Made by a program: the position numbers and the translations under genes. A stretch of DNA of 64,000 nucleotides from Massilia aurea (GTDB lineage Bacteria; Pseudomonadota; Gammaproteobacteria; Burkholderiales; Burkholderiaceae_D): positions 868,001-932,000 of the forward strand of contig NZ_JACHBX010000001.1 of assembly GCF_014200505.1 (NCBI RefSeq), read 5' to 3'. The first letter of the stretch is position 1. Every line of letters begins with the position of its first letter. Positions 9,678 through 18,138 of this stretch are shown piece by piece. The notes beneath the pieces are model-generated. The model saw only the letters and a list, made by a program, of their open reading frames with translations, ran no database searches and was not told the origin of the DNA.

Positions 9678-9781
9678 ATTTGATCAAGAGAAGACATTAG
9701 GACCGGCGCTCTCGATGAGGCACGTATCGAACAAATTGTCAGATTTAGCATGATTCTTTGCCAACCACAGCATAGCTCCCG

Positions 9782-9892
9782 GAAGTCTGCTTTGGGTCGG
9801 AAGCGGGCTGTCGCGCCCACAGCTCACTTTGCAGCTTGGCAACCTACTATCTTGCCTTTCTCGGCTGGGTTCGGCCAGACGCTGCCCTTGAA
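9782..9892 (+). repeat. Dispersed repeat, full copy
   Basis: Begins GAAGTCTGCTTTGGGTCGG and contains CTTTGCAGCTTGGCAACC, then GGGTTCGGCCAGACG. Ends near the CCCTTGAACC seen also in the deleted copy at 18139. Confidence 0.75.
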
Positions 9893-9997
9893 CCCCTTCA
9901 GACTAAGATTCAGTGAGCAACTATGTTGCATTATGGATATATGTATTAAAATGCGCCCGTCAAGGCTGGTCATAATTTCTCTTTAAAATTTTAAATT

Positions 9998-10363
9998 ATG
10001 CCCGGTGAAAAAATATTGATCATCGAAGACAATCAAGACTCAGCAGAGATGCTAGGAATGTTGCTAGAATTTAATGGACATGTGGTGTATGGTGCAAATT
10101 CTGGTAGTGCAGGATTATCGCTCGCATCTAAGCTTGACGTAGATTTTGTACTCACTGACCTCGGCTTGCCTGACATGAACGAGATTGATGTAATTCGAGC
10201 TTTGTGAGCTCTACCAATAGTATCCTCACGCATCGTGATAGCGCTTACTGGCAAAGATGGTGCCGACATTAAGTTTGATGCCCACGAAGCCGGTGCAGGC
10301 TACTTTTTCTTGAAGGGAGACGAAGTGAGCAATCTTCTCTCACTTATTGAAAATCTGGATTAG
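9998..10363 (+). pseudogene. Receiver-domain gene with in-frame stop
   Basis: The frame from the ATG at 9998 encodes the first half of a receiver (ILIIEDNQDSAEMLG, acceptor Asp in LTDLGLPDM) and stops at TGA 10205-10207. The same frame continues without a gap to TAG at 10361-10363 and supplies the missing half: the conserved Thr in ALTGKDG and Lys in FFLKGD. Read through, it would be a complete 121-residue CheY-like protein similar in design to the one at 892. A single base change explains the break. It lies between the phytochrome gene and the convergent kinase gene, so it may once have been the phytochrome's response regulator. Sequencing error or readthrough cannot be excluded. Confidence 0.8.
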
Positions 10364-10462
10364 CAGATTATAATAAACCCAATCTTTGTAATGGTCGAAG
10401 TCACGTCCTTACCTTTTAAATTGGGATTACACTAAAACACGGGAATCGTGTGCAATAGCCTG

Positions 10463-12181
10463 CTAGTCTATCGACCGACGCTTTCCCTGTGCATTTTTAC
10501 GAATTGCTTGCAAGATGGCCTCGTTGATTGTCTGAATAACGAACGGCTTCCGAACGAACTGTACGTCGAGACCATGCAAACGCTCCGGTGAAAGCATAAA
10601 TCCACTGGTAAGGACGACCGCTAAATTAGGGTGTCCAGTAGCAAGCCAGCGGGCAAATTCGACGCCGTCCATTTTGCCTGGCATCATGACGTCGGAAAAA
10701 ACGAGATCGATCGCCGACAGGTCTGATTCGCGAGCAGTGTCAGCGTTGTAGACGTGGTACACGATAGCACCGAGCGATTGCAATAGCGCTACCGTCGACT
10801 CTGCGACATCGGGGTTGTCTTCGACATAAAGTATATTTAATCCAGCAAGCCCGTCTGAACGCTTTTCAAGTGTATTCAATTCAACCAGCACAATTTTCTC
10901 TTGGCTGCGAGGTAATAGAATGCCAACTGTTAGCCCGGCGTTTTCGCGCCGAATAAATGCAGTGCCATTGCTCTGGACAGCAAATCCATATACTTGAGAC
11001 AAGCCTAGGCCTGTTCCTTTCCCGACCGCTTTAGTGGTGAAGAAAGGTTCGAACGCCTGTTCGGCAGTATCTCCCGACATGCCAGGCCCGCTGTCCGTAA
11101 GTAGAATACCGACAAATTCGCCAACTAAGTGAGCAGCTTCCGGCATCATCGGGTCCGGCAATGTCCAGTTGGCAGAATCCATTGCGATTGTTCCAACATC
11201 GTCCATGGCATCACGCGCATTGGAGGCAATGTTTAGCAATGCGGCATCGAGCTGGGTCGGATCGGCAAGCACTGACCAGATGTGAGGTGCTATCTTAAGA
11301 GAAACTTGCACGCTGGACGGCAACATGCGCTGCAATAGTTCAAGTGATGAATCCATATGAACTTGCATGTCAATCACTATGCTCGCGAGTGGTTGGCGTC
11401 GGGCGTAGGCGAGCAATTGCTGTGTCAGCGTGGCCCCATGAGTAGTCGCCCGACGTATACCGTCTAATGAACGAGACAGACGTGGATCGACTGCACCGCC
11501 CAACAGCATACGCAACAATGTTTCGCTACCTGCAATTACTTGCAATATATTGTTGAAGTCATGTGCAATGCCCCCGGTGAGCCGCCCGAGCGACTCAAGC
11601 CGACGGGCCTCGACCAATGCATGCTCTACGCGACGCCGTCCTAGCACCTCCTGCTCCAGCCGCGCTGTACGTTCTCCGACAAGCGACTCCAGCTGTTGTG
11701 CATGGTCTGTCATTTCATGTAGCTGGTCGCGGAGGTCGAATTGCAGCCGGCGTGTGCGTAAGGCTGAGCGTAGCGCCATTACGATGGCAAGGCGGGTAGC
11801 CGGACGGGTTAGCACTGTGAAGTTGCCGATCTCGGACAAGCGAGCAAAGCGGCCAGTGTCAATGTTTCGGTTTTCTGCGTCGGCCAGCAACAGCATTGGA
11901 ATGTCCGACCAGGTGGGCTGTCGCCTTAAGCATTCTGACAACTCATCTAGCGAACATTGCGCTAGTCCTTCCTCAGTAACGGCAGCAGCCAGCGTACTGT
12001 CGTTCAGCAAGGCATAGAACTCGTTCTTGTCACGGCATAGGAGGACGCCCACCTGCTCAACCTCAATTAGCGCGCGCAGGGTAGCGGAATCGCCCAGTAC
12101 CGGGGCGAAGATGATAACGGCAGGAACTTTGTCAGTTTCCAAGAGAACCTGCGATTGGAATACTATCAATCCCACTAACAC
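10463..12181 (-). CDS. Hybrid histidine kinase with C-terminal receiver
   Basis: About 572 residues. The N-terminal 140 residues form a degenerate receiver-like module (WSDIPMLLLAD, RPATRLAIVMALRSALRTRR) usual in this class. A coiled coil leads to HisKA with the phosphoacceptor in GGIAHDFNN, an ATPase core (SNARDAMDD, DSGPGMSG, EPFFTTK, GTGLGLSQVYG) and a receiver with ILYVEDNPD, the acceptor in FSDVMMPG and a KPF lysine. The family transmits signals by His-Asp relay. The gene overlaps the upstream KaiC-like gene: a GTG at 12181 gives a 50-base overlap, and a TTG at 12142, behind an AGG, would give a short one. Translational coupling and a shared pathway with the KaiC-like protein are likely. 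Confidence 0.9.
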   Translation of the reverse strand: MLVGLIVFQSQVLLETDKVPAVIIFAPVLGDSATLRALIEVEQVGVLLCRDKNEFYALLNDSTLAAAVTEEGLAQCSLDELSECLRRQPTWSDIPMLLLADAENRNIDTGRFARLSEIGNFTVLTRPATRLAIVMALRSALRTRRLQFDLRDQLHEMTDHAQQLESLVGERTARLEQEVLGRRRVEHALVEARRLESLGRLTGGIAHDFNNILQVIAGSETLLRMLLGGAVDPRLSRSLDGIRRATTHGATLTQQLLAYARRQPLASIVIDMQVHMDSSLELLQRMLPSSVQVSLKIAPHIWSVLADPTQLDAALLNIASNARDAMDDVGTIAMDSANWTLPDPMMPEAAHLVGEFVGILLTDSGPGMSGDTAEQAFEPFFTTKAVGKGTGLGLSQVYGFAVQSNGTAFIRRENAGLTVGILLPRSQEKIVLVELNTLEKRSDGLAGLNILYVEDNPDVAESTVALLQSLGAIVYHVYNADTARESDLSAIDLVFSDVMMPGKMDGVEFARWLATGHPNLAVVLTSGFMLSPERLHGLDVQFVRKPFVIQTINEAILQAIRKNAQGKRRSID

Positions 12182-13610
12182 GCGGGCCGAGCTGGATGCC
12201 TTCCTCGGTCAATTCAAGCTGACGGATATCATGCGCATGCTTACCCTGACGTTTCTTCAATACTGAAATCGCTTTGTTGACCACATTGTCGCGCTCGTAA
12301 TAACGCATTGAGATGATATTGTCCGTAATGATGCTGACAGCATCAGGTTGTTTAGAGGTGTCAAGCTGGCTCGAATGCGCGCCAATGATTATCGCCATCA
12401 CATTCATGTTACTCATGTATGAGAAAAGCTCGTTCATCTGCGGTAAAAGAGATTTTTCCTCGGGAATGATATCAAGGTAGGAATTAATGCTGTCGATAAT
12501 GACAAGTTTAACATCTTCATCTTCTACCATACGGCGTACGTTCCAGATAAGTTCTCCCGGCGAGATCCGCGAAGGATTTATACGGCGCAGGATAAAGTTT
12601 TGCGCCTTTGTTTCATAGCTGCTATTCCCGTTGACTGTGCCATCACCTGTGACTTGGGCTTCGCCCATGTCAGCTACCAAACGTGACCGCAGCGTAGTCT
12701 CAGATTCATCAAAATTAAAATGGACAACCTTATGGCCAGCGCGCACTGCGGTCAAAGCATACTGCAAAGCGAGAGTCGTCTTGCCCACCCCGGATGGGCC
12801 AAGGATCATGGTCGAACTTCCAGTTGTCAAAGGGCCACCGATCAACTCGTCGAACGAAGATACTCCACTATAGATTTCTATCGGCGCACTCGTTCGGTGG
12901 TGTTCTTGTGCAATCAGACTAGGGAACACTAAAATTTCACCTGTGACGATTGCATAGTCGTGCCAGCCACTTTGAAAAGGACCACTGCGTAACTTGACTA
13001 CATGCAGGCGACGACGTGCTGCGCCAAAACTACGCTCCTGAAGTTCCAGACCGATTACACCATGCACTGCACTCTCAAGCTCATATTCCTGGCCGTCAGA
13101 GGTGATGTCATCAAGCATCAAGACAGTCGAGCCTAACCCCATCAAGTTTTTCCTAAGGGAAATTATTTGACGGCGATAATGAGCACTATCGTGCGCAAGT
13201 AACCGAACTTCCGCCATTGAGTCGATTACAACACGCGCAGAATTTGTTAGTTTTATGCGTTCCGAAATCTGTTCCACGAGACTAGCCAAGTCGGTTTCGG
13301 TAGGCAGCAAAATGGTTTGCGCATCTACTTCGTCAGGAACTGGGATCATTTCCGCAATATCAATACCGTGAAGGTCCCATCCATGGTTGTCGGCGCTCTC
13401 ACGTAGTTCATCTTCGCCCTCGGACAAACTCAAATATAGGCAAGTTTCTCCATTTTTGACACCTTCAATCAAAAAACGCAGCCCCAAGGTAGTTTTGCCA
13501 GTGCCAGGCTTTCCTTCGACCAGATGAATCCGTCCCTTAGACAATCCGCCATACATCACCGCATCAAGTTCCGGAACACCTGTGAGCAACCGTTGTACTG
13601 TTTTTTTCAT
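12132..13610 (-). CDS. KaiC-like double RecA-fold ATPase
   Basis: 492 residues with two RecA/KaiC domains. Walker A motifs are GKPGTGKT at 33-40 and GPSGVGKT near 271-278. The catalytic-glutamate positions read SEGE in the first domain (only the second Glu kept) and FDES in the second. In the second domain, where cyanobacterial KaiC has the phosphosites in ISTITD, this protein reads VSIITD: by my hand alignment the Ser is kept and the adjacent Thr is Ile. No kaiA or kaiB is present, so a cyanobacterial-type oscillator is not implied; proteobacterial homologues act in stress or light signalling. First gene of a two-gene unit with the hybrid kinase. Starts ATG AAA with a plausible GGAGT Shine-Dalgarno. 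Confidence 0.92.
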   Translation of the reverse strand: MKKTVQRLLTGVPELDAVMYGGLSKGRIHLVEGKPGTGKTTLGLRFLIEGVKNGETCLYLSLSEGEDELRESADNHGWDLHGIDIAEMIPVPDEVDAQTILLPTETDLASLVEQISERIKLTNSARVVIDSMAEVRLLAHDSAHYRRQIISLRKNLMGLGSTVLMLDDITSDGQEYELESAVHGVIGLELQERSFGAARRRLHVVKLRSGPFQSGWHDYAIVTGEILVFPSLIAQEHHRTSAPIEIYSGVSSFDELIGGPLTTGSSTMILGPSGVGKTTLALQYALTAVRAGHKVVHFNFDESETTLRSRLVADMGEAQVTGDGTVNGNSSYETKAQNFILRRINPSRISPGELIWNVRRMVEDEDVKLVIIDSINSYLDIIPEEKSLLPQMNELFSYMSNMNVMAIIIGAHSSQLDTSKQPDAVSIITDNIISMRYYERDNVVNKAISVLKKRQGKHAHDIRQLELTEEGIQLGPRVSGIDSIPIAGSLGN

Positions 13611-13942
13611 TACTACTCCGTCAGCTTCACTGGCTATTGACGCCTAAGATAAAACATTTCACTAGGAAATGAACCACCGTATAACGACGTATCGATTTTA
13701 CGGTAAAAAAATTATTGTATCTGCTACTAAAAATTGAGCGTTTGCCATGCCCGTCCTGTCCAGGGAGGGTAACTAGGCTTATTTTTCGTGATCGATCCCG
13801 CACAAATGAATAATCGATCGATCGAGCTAGCGGTTGCGCAGCCATGACCTACAACCAAATCCAACAAATAAAATGTTGCAAAAAACTAACAGAACCTAAA
13901 CGCACTGTTTTTCAGTTCCGACCAAAGTAATTTATAAGTAAT
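13611..13942. other. Promoter region of the KaiC-like unit; no gene seen
   Basis: About 330 AT-rich bases upstream of the minus-strand KaiC-like gene. Contains runs such as TACGGTAAAAAAATTATT and GATCGATCGATCGAG, but I cannot name a specific operator. No believable open frame. Confidence 0.45.
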
Positions 13943-14182
13943 TCAAGCTTGATCAGAATTCCGTTCTACAACACCGATTACGTACTCACACGTGCTTATG
14001 AAAAGCTGTGTCTCTCCCGGTATCATCGTCCCTTGAAGAAAGGCATGTTGTATTGATAGGTCAGCTTTGCTAGGCGGTCCGAGCGCTTCGTTGAAGCAGA
14101 GTACTAAATGTTGCCTCGTTGCCACTGAGGAATAGTCGACACGTGCTTTGAGTCTGCGATCGATAAGCTGCATATGAAGCAT
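13943..14182 (-). CDS. Hypothetical 79-residue protein
   Basis: A minus-strand frame with two possible starts (residues 1 and 4) and a GGAG/AGGG-like sequence upstream. Composition is natural for a small soluble protein: a basic start (LIDRRLKARVDYSSVATRQH), then beta-prone segments (HLVLCFNEAL, TQLFISTCEYVIGVV). This could be a small PilZ-like or regulatory beta protein, but no diagnostic motif is present and I do not assign a function. It lies upstream of the KaiC-like gene in the same orientation, about 330 bases away. Confidence 0.4.
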   Translation of the reverse strand: MLHMQLIDRRLKARVDYSSVATRQHLVLCFNEALGPPSKADLSIQHAFLQGTMIPGETQLFISTCEYVIGVVERNSDQA

Positions 14183-14676
14183 AGCCCTGTCTCCGCATCA
14201 GTTCTTCAGTGTGGGCGCGCCAGAAAACCATCTAAAAAGCATTGTACAAAAAACAATGGGCATCGACACTGTACGCACGATCAGTTGTTACCAGACATAA
14301 AGTGTGGCCGTAGTTTACAAACTGCATGCCTATCATGATTTGAAGCTGATTTTGTTCGTCTGCAGCCTGCTTGGTCTGTCGGAAAATTTCAAATTAGCAA
14401 CATACTATGCCCGTGCGGCTTGCTAGATTTGGGTAGAAGCGGACCTATCACACCCCGATTCGTAGTTCCTAAAACACCTTGTGGAACCTTGTTATGGATG
14501 AGCCAAGCTTCAAGCCTGAGTAGTTTATAAGCTGGTCAGGTACTGCCTAAGTTGTTACTAAACTTCGCCAGTGGTTACGTGCATAGGCATCGGTACGACA
14601 CAGCGCCTAATTCGGTCATGCTTAGATCATCTTGACAATTGCGCCACGTCTTACACCGAAACGTTAGTATTGACTA
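14183..14676. other. Intergenic stretch holding one decayed repeat copy
   Basis: About 490 bases between the minus-strand gene at 13943 and the small plus-strand gene at 14677. Apart from the repeat copy at 14357-14446 I see no gene, tRNA or strong stem-loop. Confidence 0.45.
14357..14446 (+). repeat. Dispersed repeat, strongly diverged copy
   Basis: CGTCTGCAGCCTGCTTGGTC at the start, AGCAACATACTATGCC in the middle and GTAGAAGCGGACCT at the end can be aligned with the family; the interior is shortened. Confidence 0.45.
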
Positions 14677-14886
14677 ATGGAAAATCGAATCGATCACTTT
14701 ACTAGCATCCAAGTCGATTTGGCCATGGCAGTTTCAGTTGCATTTGGATGGGCAGCAGGCGTTGAAGTAGCGCGAGATATGGGGATCGATATCCAGATTT
14801 TTCAGCGTGTATTACTCAAGGGTGGTCCGATGCATGCCACTAATAACGCGCTTGTACTGTCGTCACGTGCGAAGCCGTGCACGTAG
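14677..14886 (+). CDS. Small unknown protein, QRVL-GGP family member A
   Basis: 69 residues. It aligns without gaps over most of its length with the proteins at 18760 and 19515: an opening D-x-x-T, then VDLAMAVSVAFG, a Gly-containing turn, a helix (VARDMGIDIQ) and FQRVLLKGGPMH. This member has KGGPM where the other two have DGGPRR, and a longer unrelated tail. Conservation across three nearby paralogues argues that it is a real gene. Two amphipathic helices followed by a short basic tail is all that can be said of structure. Function unknown. Confidence 0.6.
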   Translation: MENRIDHFTSIQVDLAMAVSVAFGWAAGVEVARDMGIDIQIFQRVLLKGGPMHATNNALVLSSRAKPCT

Positions 14887-15044
14887 CATGCTGGGTTAGC
14901 AGATCGATTACTCAAGTTTATCGCGCTATTGTAATCGCGGACGCTATGGCGCCCGACTGATGACTTGGCGCTATCAGCGCGCTCGCAAGCTGAATCTTTC
15001 TTTGCGACAATGTCAAGTAAGCTTTGGCTAAAAAGCTAAAAATG

Positions 15045-15097
15045 CACTAAAGCAACTGGTATAGTGCTATAACACTAAAGCAACTGGTATAGTGCTA
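15045..15097 (+). promoter_or_regulatory. Two tandem 25-bp dyads upstream of the DUF6968-like gene
   Basis: The 25-base sequence CACTAAAGCAACTGGTATAG+TGCTA occurs twice, at 15045-15069 and 15073-15097. Each copy is itself a dyad (GCACTA or ACACTA ... TAGTGC) with a 12-base centre, and includes a TATAGT hexamer suitable as a -10. The second copy ends 17 bases before the ATG at 15115. Tandem operator or duplicated promoter are both possible. Confidence 0.55.
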
Positions 15098-15114
15098 ATA
15101 ATCTAGACGACTCA

Positions 15115-15420
15115 ATGACCGAATTATTTATAAGCCGCAAGTGTATGGTGCATCCACCTCAAGGGTCTGAGTTTTCAGTCCTCATTGGTGTCTTCGCACC
15201 AGAGGTCACTGCTGATCAAGCTTGGCACTGTCAGCTTAGCTTTGAAGGAATTCAAGACAAGGATCGATTTGCGTACGGCGTGGACCAGCGGCACGCGCTT
15301 CAGATGGGAGTGGAGATGTTCTGGGTAGAACTAAGTTTCAAAACTGCAATGGGATGGCGTTTTTCCTGGTTCGGCGATGAGCGGATGGAACCTGATGAAC
15401 TTCTTCCCCACTGGGGATAA
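15115..15420 (+). CDS. DUF6968-like hypothetical protein
   Basis: 101 residues, no signal peptide. The middle reads WHCQLSFEGIQ, then RFAYGVDQRHALQMGVEMFWVEL, which fits the DUF6968 pattern (polar beta sheet, then YGVDxxxALxLALE helix). The family has no known biochemical role but is frequent as an isolated accessory gene in proteobacteria. It stands alone, preceded by the tandem dyads at 15045 and followed by a full repeat copy. Confidence 0.65.
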   Translation: MTELFISRKCMVHPPQGSEFSVLIGVFAPEVTADQAWHCQLSFEGIQDKDRFAYGVDQRHALQMGVEMFWVELSFKTAMGWRFSWFGDERMEPDELLPHWG

Positions 15421-15479
15421 GAAGCTCCACCTAAGCTATCCACCCCGTTCTGTTAGTTCGCAGCACATTCCGTCGTGCT

Positions 15480-15586
15480 ACGTCTGCTCTGGGTCGTATC
15501 CGGCCTTTTGTGACAGTCCGCGATTTTTCCGCCTTTGTGGCCTGATATGCTCAGATGAACGACCGGGTCCGGCCAGAAGCGGACGT
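15480..15586 (+). repeat. Dispersed repeat, full copy
   Basis: Ends are ACGTCTGCT and AGCGGACGT, an imperfect inverted pair. The interior shares TGACAGTCCGCGATTTTTCC and TGATATGCTCAG with the copies at 2481 and 23153. Confidence 0.85.
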
Positions 15587-15691
15587 AGAAAGCCAGTGCT
15601 GAACCTGAGCTGAATCGAAGTTTGTTGTTGACCCTGCCCTTGGGGATGGCTTTAAGATAGCTGCACGATTAAGCAGAACTCGCCGAACCCT

Positions 15692-16714
15692 ATGGTCAAA
15701 AAATTGAATTCCTCTGAAGCTGCAAGTGAACTGGGCGTATCTACGAAGGCATTGAGGCTCTATGAGCAGAAGGGCTTAGTTAACCCTGAACGTACCTCCG
15801 CAGGGTATCGGGCCTATAGTCCTGAGGATATGGTCTGTGCTACTAAAGTAGTGGCGTTAAGAAACCTTGGCCTCAGTCTTTCGCAGGTCGCAGAGGTATT
15901 TGATGGGGACCCACAAAGCCTCCAGTCCGCGCTACTGTCGCACGATGCATTTCTTAACGAAGAGATGGGTAGATTAATTCAGCGTATGGAAAAGGTTCGT
16001 AGCCTCCAGTCCGGTCTTGCGCTGGGGCGTATACCAAGCAAGGAAGAACTCAGTATTCTACTTAATCCTGAGCCCAAAATTAGTCTCACCTTCTTACTCC
16101 CATGGCCTTGGGGAGGTGAACAATTTGAAATAAGAAATGTTCGCCCCTTAAATTACATTGTTGGCCCAGTAGGTAGTGGTAAAACAGTGTTTGCTCACTG
16201 CATCGCGAATGCATTAGCTGGCGGCGTTTTTATTGAGCCACAGCAATGGAAAAGCCCACAAGTGCTCAACGGAATGCATGAAAAGCACTCCAACACCCAG
16301 GAACGAGTGAGTCAAGCCATAACATGGCTAGTAGGAGAAGGGGCTATGCAAACAGTGACCCTGACAAATTTGCTTCAAATACTTGAAAGCAGTGCTGCAG
16401 CCATTTTGGTTGTCGATTTAATCGAAGACGATCTTGACGAAGCAAGCCAAGGAGCGTTGATCCGGTATTTGCGCAGACGAGCTCAACAGTGCAGCCCCCC
16501 TCTCTTTCTAATAACGCGGTCCTCAACCATTTTAGACTTGGACGCCGTTGGATATGACGAGGCGATCTACTCATGTCTTGCAAATCACAGCCCCCCGACA
16601 CGCGTACTTCCTTATCGGGGGAGTGCAGGATACGAATATATTGCCTCGTGTTTGGCTAGCCCGGATGTACGTGCACGCACCCAAGGTATGATTGCGAGCA
16701 TTCATGTTTCTTAA
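15692..16714 (+). CDS. MerR-family regulator fused to a P-loop ATPase domain
   Basis: 340 residues. Residues 5-75 are a MerR helix-turn-helix (SEAASELGVSTKALRLYEQKG, GYRAYSPEDM) and 80-115 a short coiled coil, as in MerR dimers. Instead of a small ligand-binding tail, the protein continues with a nucleotide-binding domain: Walker A GPVGSGKT at 158-165 and a Walker B-like ILVVDLIEDD around D242, followed by a sensor-like LFLITRSS. No ABC signature is evident. MerR regulators normally activate by twisting DNA on effector binding; here ATP binding may control this, which is inference. The gene stands alone between repeats, with no obvious target operon beside it. Confidence 0.85.
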   Translation: MVKKLNSSEAASELGVSTKALRLYEQKGLVNPERTSAGYRAYSPEDMVCATKVVALRNLGLSLSQVAEVFDGDPQSLQSALLSHDAFLNEEMGRLIQRMEKVRSLQSGLALGRIPSKEELSILLNPEPKISLTFLLPWPWGGEQFEIRNVRPLNYIVGPVGSGKTVFAHCIANALAGGVFIEPQQWKSPQVLNGMHEKHSNTQERVSQAITWLVGEGAMQTVTLTNLLQILESSAAAILVVDLIEDDLDEASQGALIRYLRRRAQQCSPPLFLITRSSTILDLDAVGYDEAIYSCLANHSPPTRVLPYRGSAGYEYIASCLASPDVRARTQGMIASIHVS

Positions 16715-16788
16715 AGTATCTTTTTGCGAGATTCTTTATTTCGAAAGCTTTTCGAATCCCATCCATGCAGATGTACTTATAAAGTGCG

Positions 16789-16895
16789 ACGTCCGGTGTG
16801 AGTCGACAGCTGCCAGTCGAGACTGTCAGTGACTTTTCTAGCCCGGCAACCTTTTAGGTTAACGCAAACTGCCGAGCTCGGTCACGCGCGGCGTC
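16789..16895 (+). repeat. Dispersed repeat, diverged full-length copy
   Basis: Starts ACGTCCGGTGTGAGTCGAC and ends GCTCGGTCACGCGCGGCGT. GACTGTCAGTGACTTTTC and CCCGGCAACC are the best kept blocks. Confidence 0.65.
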
Positions 16896-16981
16896 GCCCC
16901 TTGAGGTGATAAGCATACAAACACCATACATACCAGGTCATGGTTGCATATATTCTTATGACGGACAAAGTGATTGTTGGA

Positions 16982-17437
16982 TTACCTTTTAAAAAGGGAC
17001 CGATTAGTAGGCGGCAGCTGTACAGCTACAGGAATACGCTCGTTTGCTCGAATAATCAATAGAACGATAGTGGTCGGGAAATCATCAGGCAGATTTGTGA
17101 TACTCCCGAATCGCGTATCGCGACCATTTATCGAGATTAAAATATCATCGGACCGAACACCTGCTATGCCTGAAATACCTTCTGCAGATTCAACCAGACG
17201 GCCTTCTTTTATTTTTAGTCGCGAGAGCTCGCTGGTGTTGAGTGGGCGAGTCGCCTTGAGGCCAATTTTTTCAAGTAATGTCGGCCCGCTGTAAGTCCGA
17301 TTTAAACTAAGCTCAGGTTTTTTTGGGAAATCTTCGGCTCTAGACGCAGGAGAAAACGACGTTGCAAGCAATAATATTACTGAGGGAATCCCGATAAATA
17401 TGGAAACTGAATAAAATTTCTTACGTTTAATTTGCAT
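16982..17437 (-). CDS. Exported PDZ-like protein
   Basis: 151 residues from the ATG at 17437, chosen because a GGAG lies seven bases before it; an upstream in-frame ATG at 17458 lacks such a site. The N-terminus is a signal peptide (MQIKRKK, a hydrophobic run of about 20, then PASRAED). The C-terminal 90 residues form a PDZ fold: RLVESAEGISGIAGVRSDDIL followed by SINGRDTRFGS and a final strand VLLIIRANERIPVAVQL. PDZ domains bind peptide termini, and in type II secretion GspC-like proteins use one, but nothing else here suggests a secretion system. Encoded on the strand opposite to its neighbours, between two repeat copies. Confidence 0.7.
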   Translation of the reverse strand: MQIKRKKFYSVSIFIGIPSVILLLATSFSPASRAEDFPKKPELSLNRTYSGPTLLEKIGLKATRPLNTSELSRLKIKEGRLVESAEGISGIAGVRSDDILISINGRDTRFGSITNLPDDFPTTIVLLIIRANERIPVAVQLPPTNRSLFKR

Positions 17438-17638
17438 GCAAAACTCCATGTAGAACAATAGAAGAATCTGCGGACCAAAGTGTCACTACATCTTCTATTC
17501 TTTAACATGAACCTTAGCAAACTTATCTAACGCACTCCAGCGCGGGCAAAGACGAACCTCGCTACGGTGCTCGACGTTAAGCTTGAGCTAAGTCTTTGTA
17601 GCTTGTTGACAACGAAGGGATTGACGCCAGTGCCCGTC

Positions 17639-17747
17639 AACGGCTGCTATGGGTCGGTACCGGCCTGTCGTGACAGTCAGTGCTTTTTCAAGCCAGGCAA
17701 CCTGCTAAGCTGACTTAAACGGCCGCGTTCGGCCACAGCGGGACATC
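17639..17747 (+). repeat. Dispersed repeat, well conserved copy
   Basis: AACGGCTGCTATGGGTCGG at the start, CCGGCCTGTCGTGACAGTC (internal dyad around GTCGTGAC), GCAACCTGCTAAGCTGACTT, then GCGTTCGGCCACAGCGGGAC at the end. The most complete reference copy for the family; it ends about 25 bases before the start of the next gene. Confidence 0.85.
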
Positions 17748-17772
17748 TACGCTCTTGACTACGGGAGGAAAT

Positions 17773-18132
17773 TTGAAGACGCGTTTTGCGTACGTGGTAT
17801 TCGCTGTACTAGCTGGCTGTGCCAACGAAGAAAATCAGGTCAGGAAGGCTAGCTCGGCTATTGCAACCAAGTCCCCTTGGACTCAAAATGCGGCGGCAAT
17901 TTCGCCATATGCCGATCTGATAAGTGACCAACCCCGAGTACCTTTAGCGACCGATTTCGACGTCGCGTGGGACGGTATCGCACATGGAGGCGACATAAGA
18001 TGGGAGTGCCGTGGAGTCCCTAGCGGAAAATTTATCGCCAACTCACTATGTACAGATAAACCAATGGTCGACTTACGATGGCCAGATAAGAACGCACCTT
18101 CAAATTATGGTGGCGTCATTGTTACTGACTAG
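17773..18132 (+). CDS. Putative lipoprotein, unknown function
   Basis: 119 residues from the TTG at 17773, selected because GGGAGGAA precedes it; a second TTG at 17755 is in frame but lacks a Shine-Dalgarno. The N-terminus MKTRFAYVVFAVLAGC is a lipoprotein signal with lipobox LAGC. The mature part has two Cys (WECRG, NSLCTD) that could form a disulfide and ends GGVIVTD. I recognise no family. Starts immediately downstream of a repeat copy, so transcription probably begins in or near the repeat. Confidence 0.6.
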   Translation: MKTRFAYVVFAVLAGCANEENQVRKASSAIATKSPWTQNAAAISPYADLISDQPRVPLATDFDVAWDGIAHGGDIRWECRGVPSGKFIANSLCTDKPMVDLRWPDKNAPSNYGGVIVTD

Positions 18133-18138
18133 ACGTCT

